From: Cocos nucifera
Lineage: Eukaryota > Streptophyta > Magnoliopsida > Arecales > Arecaceae
Length of the DNA stretch: 64,000 nt
Assembly: GCA_006176705.1 (NCBI GenBank)
Contig: QRFJ01005056.1
Coordinates: 1-64,000, forward strand
Reading direction: 5' to 3'
This document shows, piece after piece, positions 20,961 through 32,980 of this stretch. The notes under the pieces are model-generated. The model was not told the origin of the DNA. It did no database searches and saw only the letters and a program-made list of their open reading frames with translations. The translations under genes were made by a program, and so were the position numbers. Within the stretch, counting starts at the first letter, position 1, and each line of letters opens with the position of its first letter.

Positions 20961-22876
20961 AATTTGAGAATTTACCTTAATCCCTATTAGATACTAGAAT
21001 CCATATAGACTGCACATAAGCCCAACTATGGTTGGTCAATCCATGCACATCTAAGGATAGGTTCATAATCAATTATTTCTCCAAATAACTTTTAGTAATT
21101 TAATTTTGCCCCAGAAACCTAATTAGTAGGCTAAGACCTCCACTGTAAGAATTTGGTTAGGTCCAACCATTAACATGAGCATACTTGGTGCATCTAACTA
21201 ACGAATGATTAAGTCCAACTATGGTTGGTCAACCTAACCACCATTAGAGAGACACATCCAAATCGTTATATGATGAATGATAATTTCATTAGTCAACAAG
21301 CACCAAGCCTATGGGCCTCTAATGATTATTGAGTTAATGGACTCATTATCAAACACCTTAATGGGAGGCTATGACTTGGTTATCTTCATAACTTCATCAT
21401 TTTAAGAATCTAATAATTTTAAAGAATTTAAATTATTAATGATTTAAGGATAGAAAGGACATGGACCAATTTGCTCCCATTGACTTCACCAAGTCAGGTC
21501 CTCCCACTGACTTCATAAGTCACTAATGAGGATTATGATCAATTTTGATCCATGGGCACCTATATCAATCTCATTGAATGAAATTAGTCTCAATGATTTT
21601 CTATGTGACATGGGTTAGCTCGAATCAATTAGCAACCAAATCAAAATCTAATTAACCATATTGGCCAGGTAAGTGAGATGGATGGGAGGGTCTGCCAAGG
21701 CTTGCTTTAGACACTATAAAAAATGGTCAGGTAAGCAGGCTGCCAATTAAAAATCATCGATCTAGAATGCCAGACTTACTTTAGATACTAATTGGTTTGT
21801 CAGTTTTGATTTGGTCTACCTAAAGACTCGAACTCGACCACTGACCCACGATCAAGTCCATTTGTTAGATATATGGACTTTGATAAACTACAACTATTGA
21901 ATTGATCTATAGAAAAGAAATGACCTAATCCTAATTAACTATTAATTAGGTTTGATTAATTTTTTAACTAAGTCCATATTTAATCTAACCCTAGGTCTAA
22001 CCCAGTTAATGACCTGATGAAAACTAACCTATTTAACCTTTAACCAAGTTTTATGAAATTATCTTAGGATCTTCAAATCACAAACCTAGATCCTAAACAA
22101 TCACTTAATTCTCAATTAAGTTCAAAGCTTGGATTTATGGAACCTCAAAACTAGTTTCTAATTTTATTACTTAAAATATTTTTAAATTATAAATAATTTA
22201 CATTAAATCATATTCAGAATATGGTTTTAGATCTGATTTATTTCATTCTTTAGATCATATTCTAGGATTTCAAATCTAGAATTTTATAGAAAGTGAGTTC
22301 TTAATTTAAATTCTATAAAATAAATATATCATATATATACATTCTAGATTCAAAATAAAAATTATATATCAATATATGCAATAAGAGGATCTAGATCTAA
22401 ACATAACACACATCATGTAGATCAAATCATAAACCATTTAAAATTAAAATTAAAATCTAAAAATAAACTATAAATCACTTTAGATCTCATATAACATATT
22501 TATGACTTAGGTTTCTCAGATTAGCACATACTAGGATAACCTTTCCACTGTAAGGAGTAAACATTACAGTAGGACAACCTTATGGCAATATATGCAATCA
22601 TGATATTATTTAGATTTAATCTAAATAATTTAAAATTAATCAAATATCTATTTAATTTTAGATTTAAATTAAAAAATAAATCATAAATTTTTTTAGATCT
22701 AATCTAAATTATTTATTATTCAGATTTAGATCAGCACATACTAAAACAACCTTTTCATTGTAAGGGGTTAACTTTACAATAGGATAACCTTATGGAAGTA
22801 TGTGCGATCTTAAATTAATTTTAATTTTTTGATTTAATCTAATACAAACATAATCATGTTATAAAAGAATCTAGAT
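20961..22876 (-). other. Leader region of B
   Basis: About 1.9 kb between primer site and gag, with no long open frame. It holds the splice-donor hairpin module at about 21610-21800. Two AGGTAAG[TC] blocks lie there on the plus strand (21667-21674 and 21729-21736), so the RNA sense reads CTTACCT. Near 22500-22800 a pair of about 90-bp repeats occurs, each with the motif AGCACATACTA. Confidence 0.65.
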
Positions 22877-22888
22877 GCTCTGATACCA
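22877..22888 (-). other. Primer binding site of B (minus strand)
   Basis: GCTCTGATACCA is the reverse complement of TGGTATCAGAGC, the initiator Met tRNA primer site, two bases from the right LTR. It fixes the minus-strand orientation. Confidence 0.9.
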
Positions 22889-22890
22889 CC

Positions 22891-24631
22891 ATTGAGAAAT
22901 ATGCAGGATTTTATGCATAGATTTCAAAACTTTTTTGAAATATAGAGTAGCGAAAGACATAGATTAAACTATTTAATCTACAACATGCATGTAATCAAAT
23001 TACAAAATCCTACATCAAAGATTTATAACATATTATGATATAAATATAAATCTAAAATTAAATTAATTATAAGTGGTATTGATCATATCAATACCTAGAT
23101 CTAGAATAATTCTAGATCTTATCCTAGATCGCATCTAGATCACCAAGAGATCAGATCTCTTACCTTTGCGTAGGTCGAGAACTCCATAGTTGAATTTGTT
23201 ATTGACTTTGGAGCCACACAAACATCCAGTCTCTATAGATTATCCACATAAATCTGCAACATAAATCGAAGGTTCGTCGAATGAAGATCCGTTCGAAGTG
23301 CTAGCTTCTCGCAGATCCCTCCTGATGGTTAATCAAATACATGTTCTTCGGATCTCTTGGACACTCTAAGAGATGAAGAACACGAGGAGGAATAAGAGAG
23401 AAATCTAACCCTTTGGATGTCCCATAAATCAAAAAATAATAATAATAAAAATAAATCCTAAGAGAAGATAAATCTTCTCCTTTAGGACATCAATGGTCGA
23501 TGTCCTAAAAACATCTCTATGCTAGGATAAGAGGAGACCTTCTCCTCTAGGATTTTTCCTAAGTTTTTAGATCTAAAAATTTTGATTTTATTCATACAAA
23601 AATCTCATAAAAAGAAAGAAGAAGAAGGGTTCTCAAAGAAATCCTAAGAGAAGACCTTTCTTCTCTTCTTCTTCTTGCATCAGGATATGATCAGATCATG
23701 TCCAAAGATGATCACTATGCCCCAACACCTTGAAGCACAGATCCCAAGCCCTCTTCCTCTCTCTCTCTCTCTCTCAGATCTTTATCATATAAAAATCATA
23801 TAAAATAATAAAGAAGAAGATACTCAAAAGAAAACAAAGAGAAGACAATCTTCTCTTACCTTTGTGCCTTCATGACATCAACGATTGATGTCCAGATGAA
23901 GACCTTTTTCTCCAAGGATCTTAGCACCATCTTTCCTCAAGCCCTTTCTCTCTCTCTCTCTTAGATTTTTATCATATAAAAATCACACAAGAAAATAAGG
24001 AAAGGTTAGAAAATAATTCTCTAAGAGAAAATAGATTTTTCTCTTACCTTTGTCTTCATTAAGACATGAACTTTTCATGTGATAATGAAACCCATTTCTC
24101 CAAGGAATTAGGTGCCCATAACCCACATGCCAAACCTTCTCTTCCTTCTAGTTTCTACCATGGGAATTCCAGAGTTTTTGATGCCATATTGATATCTCAA
24201 AGAGGCACCTTAAAAATAGGGTTGAGTAGGTCAAATGACCTAGTCAAACTAGGAAGTTATGGGGCGTCCAACTCCTGGATGCCCCTCCCCTATTTTTTCT
24301 GCATGAGATACCTAGAAATCATGCCAAAAGCAAACCAAATATGGGATAGACCATCATCAGGTGGCATGGGGAAAAATTCAAAAGAAGGTAGGAAGAGTTT
24401 TAGACATTAAGGACTCTTTTCAAAAGGAAACCAAGCCAAACAAGTTTCTTATTTTGATCAAATCAAAACCAATTCCATATCAACCAATGAAGAGGGCATG
24501 GGAACCATTTTTGGGGTATGAAAAAATCATGTAAATATCTAGAAATTAAAAGTGGGGTGTGAGCTATTGTTGGCATAAGGAATGAGAGAGAGAGTCCCAG
24601 TCCAACTGGGACTCCTCCAATTTAACTAGGT
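22891..24631 (-). repeat. Right LTR of B, first part
   Basis: It matches 15082-16800 of the left LTR. Its terminal dinucleotide has decayed (ATTGAG against TGTTGA). It contains the four-palindrome array and a CT tract near 23755-23778. The last five bases TAGGT are the target site of element C. Confidence 0.9.
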
Positions 24632-26240
24632 TGATAGGAACGCGATGCTGTCGTTAAGACATCGTATTTATCAGTTTAATCCGACTTCTTAAAATCATTA
24701 AAATTGCGTAGATAGTAGTGAGTCGGATCGAATCCACAGGGAAGGTAGTGTTTTTAGATTTGAAATCTTTGATTTTTGAAAAGAGAAGAAGAATTTGAGT
24801 TTTTGGAATTAGGATTGAAGTCGGAAAATTAAAAATAAAAATTAAAAGATGCAGGAATTTAAACTTGGTACTAAGATCTATTAGTTAGATCTTAGCATCT
24901 ACTTGCAAAGCAATAATTTAAAGTGCAGAAATTAAATTGCAATAAAAATAAAAAGCAAGAAATTAAAATGCAAAAATAAAATTTTTATTAATTAAAATTT
25001 CCAAAATTTAAATACATAAAATTTAAAAAGAAAAAAAATAAAATAGCCTGATCTTTGATCTTGGATTGGCATTGGCAGAAAGATGGTATAGAAGCTCGGC
25101 TCTTCTTCTCGGCACCCGTTGCTTCGAAGCAGCCTTTAACCCATAGCTTGGCTTCACCCTGTACAAAGCTTCACTTTGATCGGAGATATCAATTTTTGAT
25201 GGCCTGGGGTCCTTTTTATAAGAGCTAGGAGGCTGGATTTTTTTCTAAGGCAATATGGGACTAATAGGCCTTTGTAATCATAAAAATACAAAGAAATTTG
25301 GATAAAATTTGAATCAAAATAGCTCTAATATGACTCTGCTAAATCTGATAAAATCCAACCGTTCAACAGGAATCCAACGATCCAAAAATCATCAAAATCG
25401 GATGCAGATAAGCTCAGATCGGGTCGGATTAAATTCTGACCGTTGGATCGTGCTTGATCGAGGAAATCTGGCCGCAAATCGTGCTTCGGGAGTCTTGATC
25501 ACCGCCGGCAGCATTCTAGACCATCGGATCATCGTCTGGATCGAGCGCTGCCGTCCGATGGTGAACCTCGTGATGTTTGTATCTGAATAAAATTTGGAAG
25601 CAACCACAGCCGTCCGATCCTGACCGCAAACAACCACATCCGTCCGATCATGCAATAACTGTTCCCATGGACCGTGTGGACCGGCCGCACCGTACACCGC
25701 AACCAATCAGCGCCGCTGTTGTCGGATGAAAAGACTAAATTACCCTTGTGAGCCGCGATAAATTTCTGTAGACCCTTAAGGGGTCTAGGTCCACCACGTG
25801 GCAATCTCTGATTCGCCGGAATTTGCTGAGCTGGCGGTCCACGCCTAGATCATGGACCGGCTGATGGCTTCAATGGCTGAGTCGGCTTGATGGCTCGGCT
25901 TGGCTTGGTGGCTCGACTTGCGGAGTCGGCTGAGCCGTTTTCTTTATTTATTTAATTTTTATTTATTTTATATTTTTAAAAATTCATATCTTTTCATTTT
26001 AGCTCCGTTTTACTTGAAATTTATTTCGTTGTGATCAGAAAAATGAGCTCTTTCTATTTATAATAAAATTTTATTTTTTTAATTTTTATTATTTTTTTAT
26101 TATTTTTTTAATTAATTTTTTAATTAATTAAAATATGAATTTTTCAAAAATTATATATAAATTGATTAATAATTCTTAAAAATTAATATAAATTAATTAA
26201 TAAATTAATACTTTTATTAATGAATTTATGATGTTTATCA
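24632..26240 (-). repeat. Left LTR of C (3' LTR in element sense)
   Basis: It is about 95 percent identical to the right LTR by eye. The minus-strand TATA box TATAAAAA is at 25213-25220. The section 25360-25860 is GC-rich and full of GCCGTCCGATC-type motifs. More CpG sites are lost here than in the right LTR. Small open frames on both strands, such as 25309-25590 and 25392-25706, recur in the right LTR and look fortuitous. Confidence 0.92.
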
Positions 26241-26256
26241 CACCCCCCAACTTAAG
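26241..26256 (-). other. Polypurine tract of C
   Basis: On the minus strand, AAGTTGGGGGGTG ends directly at the LTR start TGATAAACA. This is a typical gypsy polypurine tract. Confidence 0.8.
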
Positions 26257-26614
26257 CTTTGCTCGTCCTCGAGTAAAAAAAAAATTTAGTTTTAAATACC
26301 TTTTAACTTTAGAGTTTCGAATTTTACCTAAGCAATTTTCAAAATGGCCATTGATATTCAGTAGAGCTTAAATGAGATATTCATTGGGGTATTATACTTA
26401 TCAATAGAAAATTAAGTAAAGAACATTAATTTTTCAAAACTTTTTCTAAATTATTCCACTTTTATCTCTGATTTGTCTAAACTTTCATATAGGCAAGTGT
26501 ATTGCTACTTCCAATCCTTCATTTTTTATTTTCACATTGCCCACTTTTTGACGTGCGAATATCATTGCTTACTTAGGCAACGGGACCCGGTTACTTGGTG
26601 GGAAACCAATGTTT

Positions 26615-26646
<32 letters not shown>

Positions 26647-27480
26647 GTTGTACCACTATTGAGTGTCTTAACTCCTTAAACTTTCTATTTGATCCATGTA
26701 GCGAGTCTTGGGCAATGACTCCCAAACCAGTTGGCTTTAGGGCACTAGGTATAGAATACCCCTCGGGCTTACTAGCTCGAATCAAATAGGCTACGAAGTT
26801 AAGACTAGTTTACAACGAGCTTCTTTGCCTCCCACCTTTGATGCGAAACTCAATGCTTGCTTAGGCAAAAGAGACCCGGTTACTCGGTGAGAAGTACTTG
26901 AAAACTATTTTATTAAAATAAATTTTTATATGAAGAAACGTATAGTTCTCCTACACAAGCCTATAAAAAGTAGACTTTTCTTTGATGCTAGTAGAAATAA
27001 TTAGAAATGGCTCTAAGAAAAATTTTTATGTTCTGGACTTAAATCTTTATTGAATTTTCTTAATCAATATCTCATAGATTCTCTGATCTGTGTATCAATT
27101 TTCTTTTAAAAATGCTTAGTTTTAATTCGATTCTTAAGCATAATCAGGTATCTAAATACTAAATACTAACTTTTTCGAGGACTTAAAATTTTAAAATTTT
27201 TATTTTTCTCTCCCCCAACTTAATCGACATTGTCCTCAATGGAGAAGAAGAAAAAATAAAGGATGTAATAAAAAAAATGAAAGAATACACCTATATTTTA
27301 TTTATTTATTTATTTATTTTTTTTTTTTTGGTCCAGCACATGCCTTTACAAATTTGAGCTCTCCCTCCAACTTATTCAAATTATCCTAAAAAAAAATAAG
27401 ATAAATTAGATAAAAACTAAATATTGGGTTGCCTCCCAACAAGCGCTAAGTTTACCGTCTTCAGCCAGACACAATGTAGC
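26257..27480 (-). other. Noncoding 3' interior of C
   Basis: AT-rich, without a supported open frame. It contains a run of 28 T at 26616-26643 and an ATTT microsatellite near 27297-27330. Two blocks carrying GACCCGGTTACT (near 26584 and 26874) with similar surroundings look like an old internal duplication of about 290 bp spacing. No pol motifs were found on either strand. Confidence 0.6.
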
Positions 27481-27483
27481 TCA

Positions 27484-28740
27484 CTATCCTATGTCGAATA
27501 TTGGATTGACAAATTCCAATGGTTTTGGATTGCCAATCTCAGAAAGTTGATGTTGATTTTTAATCCCATTATCGATATATTCACTGTTAATTTTTGGGAT
27601 ATATTTTATAATTCCATTCTCAGACCCATGTTTATTAAGAATTACTCCTATTTGTTCTTCTAAAATGCTCATGAATGGAGTTTTAGGAGTTAAGTTTGAT
27701 TCAATGGGTGCTGGAATGGTGACTAAAGACGATTTTAATTTTGGAGGTAAATTAATGTGATCCTGCTTAAACAACTCCATTGACATTTCATTACATGCCT
27801 TTTGATTTTTATAAGAAGAACCAGCTTCTAGGGTTGAAGGGAATAGGACATTAGGTTTATAAGTCTCGGATAAATCATCTATTCTCTTTTCCCTTATTTC
27901 TATCTCATTTAAACTGGAACTAGCATCAGTACTAATTTCTGGCTTGGGTTCTTCTATGTGGTTAGTCTCAGTACTAACCAGTTTCTCTAAATTTTCATTT
28001 TGGCTAGCATCAGTACTAGCCTCTCTCACCTAGTCTTGATATGGGTCCATAAGAATCCTATAGCTTTTAAGTTCAGGAATTACTTTGGTATTCTCAAATT
28101 GAAGATTCTTAGATGAAACATTAGATTGATAATTTAATCCAGGTGGTTGGTGGTCATTAAGTGGGTTGTTTGAAATTGGTAGGTTTGGTAGTTGATCTAG
28201 TTCTCTCCTCATGTTAGACTCAACTAATTGTCCTATTTGAGCTTCTAGTCTGGTGATAGATTGCTGTTGAGTTAGAATTAATTGTTGAAGTTGGTTAAAT
28301 CTATCATCAGCTAGATTGGTCTGTTGAGGAGGTGGGTATGAAGGTTGATTATAATATGATGGCTGGTTAAACTGACTAGGCTGACCATTATTATAGGCAT
28401 AATTTTGATAATTTTGCTCAAGTAAAATTTGGGTCTGAGCCTGAGTCTGTTGGGATGTCCAAGAAAAATTAAAGTTACTCCAATCTGAATTATATGAATT
28501 TGAAAATGGATCATTAATCAATTTGGAGTATCCTTGAGTAGCTTGAACTTGTTCTTGGATAAAATATGGAAACTGTGCAGTCATAGGATATTCACTTACA
28601 TGATGGGTTGGAGTAGCACAGATTGAATAACTCTCCTGATAATTAGAAGATTATTGACCTAGGGTTAGGAGTTGATCTATTTTCTGATCAAGAAGGTCAA
28701 CTTTATCTAATTTTTGGACTATTAGATTTATATTAGCCAT
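27484..28740 (-). pseudogene. C gag-like gene (two in-frame stops)
   Basis: The minus-strand frame starts at an ATG near 28740 (MANINLIVQKLDKVDLLDQK), meets one stop near 28650, continues through SNSYNSDWSNFNFSW and RLEAQIGQLV (28030-28584), meets TAG at 28030-28032 and continues in frame to 27484. The tryptophan-rich NFSW block, the glutamine-rich section and the coiled-coil LEAQIGQL match the C-terminal part of Athila-type gag. A CATPTHHV segment before it looks like a degraded zinc knuckle. The N-terminal gag domain is absent. The last 150 residues are polar and not recognised. Confidence 0.75.
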
Positions 28741-30015
28741 TTGATTATTATGTTTAATGTGAATCAACCATTCAATTAAGTTCAACTAAATCAGAAAAAG
28801 CGATTTCCTACCATGCATGTATTAGTGTAACCCTAATGTATGGTTTAAAAATTTTTAGAATTTTTTTTTATTATTATTATTATTATTTTTTATTATATTA
28901 AAAATTATTTTTTTTAATTATTTTTATTTGTTAATTTTAATTTAATTTAATTTAATTTAATTATTAATTTTTAGTTAGTTTAATTTTTATTTTATTTTAT
29001 TTTTATTTTATTTTTAGAGTAAGAAGAAGAAAGAAAGAAGAGTTCTAAAGAAGAGGTCCTAAGGAGTCCTAGAATTAAGAAGAAAGAGAAGAATTAGGTT
29101 TAATTAGGTTTGATGTTGGTTAGCAATCAAGTTGGTCAATCAATCCTGACTAAAGGTTATCCTAGATCTAGACAGCTCCTAACTGCCAAGGTCACCTTCA
29201 AGCCCTCCAAGTGTAGGATTAGCCAATCAACTGGCCAGGTAAGTGTAAGGTTGGTGGGAGTCCCCCCGTTGCTTGCCTTAGACACCAATTATGCTTGGCC
29301 AGGTAAGCGAATGGAACCAATTAGAAACCACCTTCCTTCGGGCCCAATCGTCCCTGAACCACTTTCCTAGACACCAGTCAAATTGACTTATCCTAACTCG
29401 GTTCAACTCTTAGGATTCCTTATCCTATTGAGCTCGAGTTCCTAGGGTTGATGTCTAATTGATTTTAAAATTAAAGGCTTAGGTCAATGCAGAATATTGG
29501 TTGGTTGTTTGTGGGCTAAGGAAGGGTGATCAAATCCCCACCTTATCTTGTTTAATTGGGTTGTGCCCTTAATTTGATTTAATATGAATATGCACGAAGA
29601 AAAAAAAATTCAATTAAAGGATTTTATGCAATTTAAACTAGATGCATACAACTAATTGAATTTTGAAAGGCTTACCTTGCTTCCAGCAATCACCAAAAAA
29701 AAAATAAAAATAAAAATAAAAATAAAACTAATATGATGCATGCTCTAAGCAGTTAAGATTTCTAATCTTGTCATGAGATTTTTAATTAGGTTTAAATAGA
29801 TATTTTTTTTTAAAATTAATTTAAAAAAATAAAATAAAATAAATAAATAAATAAAAAGAAAAGAGGACTAGGGTTAGGATTGATCTTACCAATTCTTCAT
29901 TTTCTCCCTTTTTTTCTACAAAATAAATAAAAAAAAATTAGTAAGCAATATTAAAAAAAATATAATTAATTTATAAAAATAAATCAAAGAAATCAAAATC
30001 AAAAATCAAAAACAT
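28741..30015 (-). other. Leader region of C
   Basis: It holds TTA and TTTAA microsatellites (28868-28895, 28936-28965) and an AAAAT repeat (29698-29725). Its most notable part, 29215-29360, matches in order the splice-donor hairpin module of the copia leaders. No open frame is credible here. Confidence 0.65.
29215..29360 (-). promoter_or_regulatory. Leader module shared with copia elements (C copy)
   Basis: The plus strand reads GGCCAGGTAAGTG (29233-29245), CTTGCCTTAGACACCA (29271-29286) and GGCCAGGTAAGC (29297-29308), then CCAATTAGAAACCACC. The same blocks, in the same order and element orientation, occur in F (63397-63530) and B (21663-21795). Confidence 0.7.
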
Positions 30016-30033
30016 TCCCCGGCAACGGCGCCA
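30016..30033 (-). other. Primer binding site of C (tRNA-Asp type)
   Basis: The minus strand reads TGGCGCCGTTGCCGGGGA, the primer site known from Athila/Tat gypsy elements and complementary to tRNA-Asp. It lies six bases from the 5' LTR. Confidence 0.88.
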
Positions 30034-30039
30034 AAAACT

Positions 30040-31651
30040 TGATAGGAACGCGATGCTGTCGTTAAGACATCGTGTTTATCAGTTTAATCCGACTTCTTAA
30101 AATTATTGAAAATACGTAAATAGTAGTGAGTCGGGTCGAATCCACAGGGAAGGTAGTATTTTTAGATTTGAAATCTTTGATTTTATAAAAGAAAAAGATA
30201 AAAAAGAAGAATTTCAAGATCAAAAGTGAAGTCGGAAAATAAAAAGCGAAAATTAAAAGATGCAGAGATTTAAACTTGGTACTAAGATCTACTAATTAGA
30301 TCTTAGCATCTACTTGCAAAAAAATAATAATTAAAGTGCAAAAATTAAATTACAATAAAAATTAAATGCAAGAAATTAAAATGCAAAAATAAAATTTTTA
30401 TTAATTAAAATTTTAGAATTTAAATACATAAAATTTAAAAAGAATAAAATAGCCTGATCTCTGATCTTGGATCAGCATTGGCAGAAAGATGGTGTAGAAG
30501 CTCGGCTCTTCTTCTCGGCACCCGTTGCTTCGAAGCAGCCTTTAACCCATAGCCTGGCTTCGCCCTGTACCAAAGCTTCACCTTGATCGGAGATATCAAT
30601 TTTTGATGGCCTGGGGTCCTTTTTATAGAGCTAGGAGGGCTGGATATTTTTTCTAAAGGCAATATGGGACTAATAGCCTTTGTAATCATAAAAATACAAA
30701 GAAATTCGGATAAAATTTGAATCAAAATAGCTCTGATACGACTCTGGTAAATCTGATAAAATCCAGCCGTTCAACAGAAATCCAACGGTCCAAAAATCAT
30801 CAAAATCGGATGCAGATAAGCTCAGATCAGGTCGGATTAAATTCTGGCCGTTGGATCGCGCTTGATCGAGGAAATCTGGCCGCAAATCGCGCTTCGGGAG
30901 TCTTGATCACCGTCGACAGCATTCTGGACCGTCGGATCATCGCCTGGATCGAGCGCTGCCGTCCGATGGTGATCCGCGTGATGTTTGTATCTGAATAAAA
31001 TTCGGAAGCAACCACAGCCGTCCGATCCTGACCGCAAACAACCACATCCGTCCGATCGCGCAATAACTGTTCCCATGGACCGCGTGGACCGGCCGCACCG
31101 CACACCGCAACCAATCAGCGCCGCTGTTGTCGGATGAAAAAGACTAAATTATCCTTGTGAGCCGCGATAAATTTCTGTAGACCCTTAAGGGGTCTAGGTC
31201 CACCACGTGGCAATCTCTGATTCGCCGGAATTTGCTGAGCTGGCGGTCCACGCCTAGATCGTGGACCGGATGATGGCTTCAACGACTGAGTCGGCTTGAT
31301 GGCTCGGCTTGGCTTGGTGGCTCGGCTTGCAGAGTCGGCTGAGCCGTTTTCTTTTTTTATTTAATTTTTATTTATTTTATATTTTTAAAAATTTATATCT
31401 TTTTCATTTTAGCTCTGTTTTACTTAAAATTTATTTCGTTGTGATCAGAAAAATGAGCTCTTTCTATTTATAATAAAATTTTATTTTTTTTAATTTTTAT
31501 TATTTTTTTATTATTTTTTTAATTAATTTTTTAATTAATTAAAATATGAATTTTTCAAAAATTATATATAAATTGATTAATAATTCTTAAAAATTAATAT
31601 AAATTAATTAATAAATTATTACTTTTATTAATGAATTTATGATGTTTATCA
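30040..31651 (-). repeat. Right LTR of C (5' LTR in element sense)
   Basis: Minus-strand TATA box TATAAAAA at 30620-30627. Upstream of it in element sense lie TCCAACGGTC (30781-30790, plus strand) and TCCAACGGCC (30846-30855, minus strand). CpG-rich blocks such as that near 31077-31105 are better kept than in the left LTR. Confidence 0.92.
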
Positions 31652-32980
31652 TAGGTCAAAGCCCAGTTTAAATCATATTTAAACTAGATTAAATACAATC
31701 AATTAAGGGTGATCTTAATTAGGAGTCTAATTAAATCAAATTAAATCATATTTAATTTTGATTTAAATCCTAACTCAATTAGGAATTAGGTGCACTCAAG
31801 TCCTAGTCTGACAAAGACTTATTCTTCCTTGCGATTGGCTTATCCAATAAACTAATTATATTTAATCTAATTAAATTTAAATAAATTCTAATTAAATATA
31901 ATTTAGTTAGACTTGATCTCAATTTAATTGCTCAGTCAAATTAAGTTGATTAGCAATCCAATTGTTGATCAATCCTCCTACAACACTTACATTAGGTCAA
32001 ACATCAATTGCATTGACCGTTTGACCTTAAAATGATTCTTAATTATCGATCAACCAACTAATCAGGTTACAAACTCTAATGTGTGTAGTCTCATAGGTTC
32101 AAATCTAAGCTGGTAGCATAAAAATTAATTTTTATACCAATTGAAGTTACCATCTAGCAATGGTTTCCGACGTTCGGATAGGTCGAATGTATGCAAAGCA
32201 ACATTCTTAGAATCCTGACCCATGGTTACCATATAATTCATCCTTTTGATCAATAATGCTCAAGATGACTTCAAGTACGCTGTCAGCACTCATACAAGTC
32301 ATCACTATTGTGTCTCAAAATTTTGCAAATTTTGTGACACCTCATGAGGATTATCTAGGCCTAGATTTTGCTAAATTAAAACACAGTGAGTCATTCTCTT
32401 TCTGAAGTTAATTAGGAGTGGTCAATTCCATCTTGACTCATACACTGACTTTATAAGTACTTGACTGTACCCAAAAATCTTTCGAATCTATATTAGAAAT
32501 ACAGGCAGTCCGACATCAAAGTACAGTGAGTTGCTTGCAAATCACCATGATGATCTTAGGTCGGAGGGACACTTATATCCATTGGCCTTAGCTAGCTACT
32601 CTTGATAGTAGAGTATTACATTAGTCATGTTCAGTATAGATGTACTCCTACATCTCACCTAGATGCCATACCAATGTCTCCACACCACTTGGTTACGAGG
32701 ACAACCAACGCATATGGCATACAGCGATCTATACTCGATAAGTTATCGTTCTTGTTAATAACTTATTATTTGATTGTGAACAATTTAAGAATCATCCAAT
32801 AAATCCTTCTTTATTGATTGATTATGGTTCTAAGAACTTCATCATAATTTAGGAGTTTATTTAAGAAAGATAGAATTTTTATGATGAAGCAGCCAAATAA
32901 CTATTATTATTAGATAATTCATATACTAGTTTCAATCATCTACTACTTAGATGATTGGTTTTATGACATATTTTCTAACA
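31652..32980 (-). repeat. Right LTR of B, second part
   Basis: It starts with the duplicated TAGGT and continues the B LTR to TTTTCTAACA, collinear with 16800-18131. Together with 22891-24631 it makes the 3.07-kb right LTR. Confidence 0.9.

Larger units (their letters stand above)
24632..31651 (-). mobile_element. Ty3/gypsy-type element C, minus strand, no pol (non-autonomous)
   Basis: The LTRs at 24632-26240 and 30040-31651 (1.61 kb, TGATAGG...TTTATCA) are flanked by a perfect 5-bp duplication TAGGT (24627-24631 and 31652-31656). Without C the host LTR reads through, as in the other B LTR near 16800. The interior is only 3.8 kb. It carries a tRNA-Asp-type primer site, a leader and a gag-like frame, but no protease, reverse transcriptase, RNase H or integrase that I can see. 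Gag and primer site resemble the Athila/Tat branch. It must have been mobilised by a relative. Confidence 0.92.
15082..32980 (-). mobile_element. Ty1/copia element B, minus strand, containing gypsy element C
   Basis: The left LTR is 15082-18131 (TGTTG...CAACA). The interior is 18132-22890, on the minus strand. The right LTR is 22891-24631, resuming 31652-32980 after C. The primer site (22877-22888) and a polypurine tract beside the left LTR set the orientation. The flanks AAAGG and GAAGG are a target duplication with one mismatch, and removing B rejoins the pol reading of element A. The interior is short (4.76 kb) with many stops, so it is an old, dead copy. Confidence 0.92.

Noticed and set aside
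25392..25706. Open frames of 88-104 codons on both strands in 25309-25804 and 30717-31114
   Set aside because: They lie in the GC-rich part of the C LTRs, overlap each other on both strands and resemble no protein family. Duplication of the LTR explains their recurrence.
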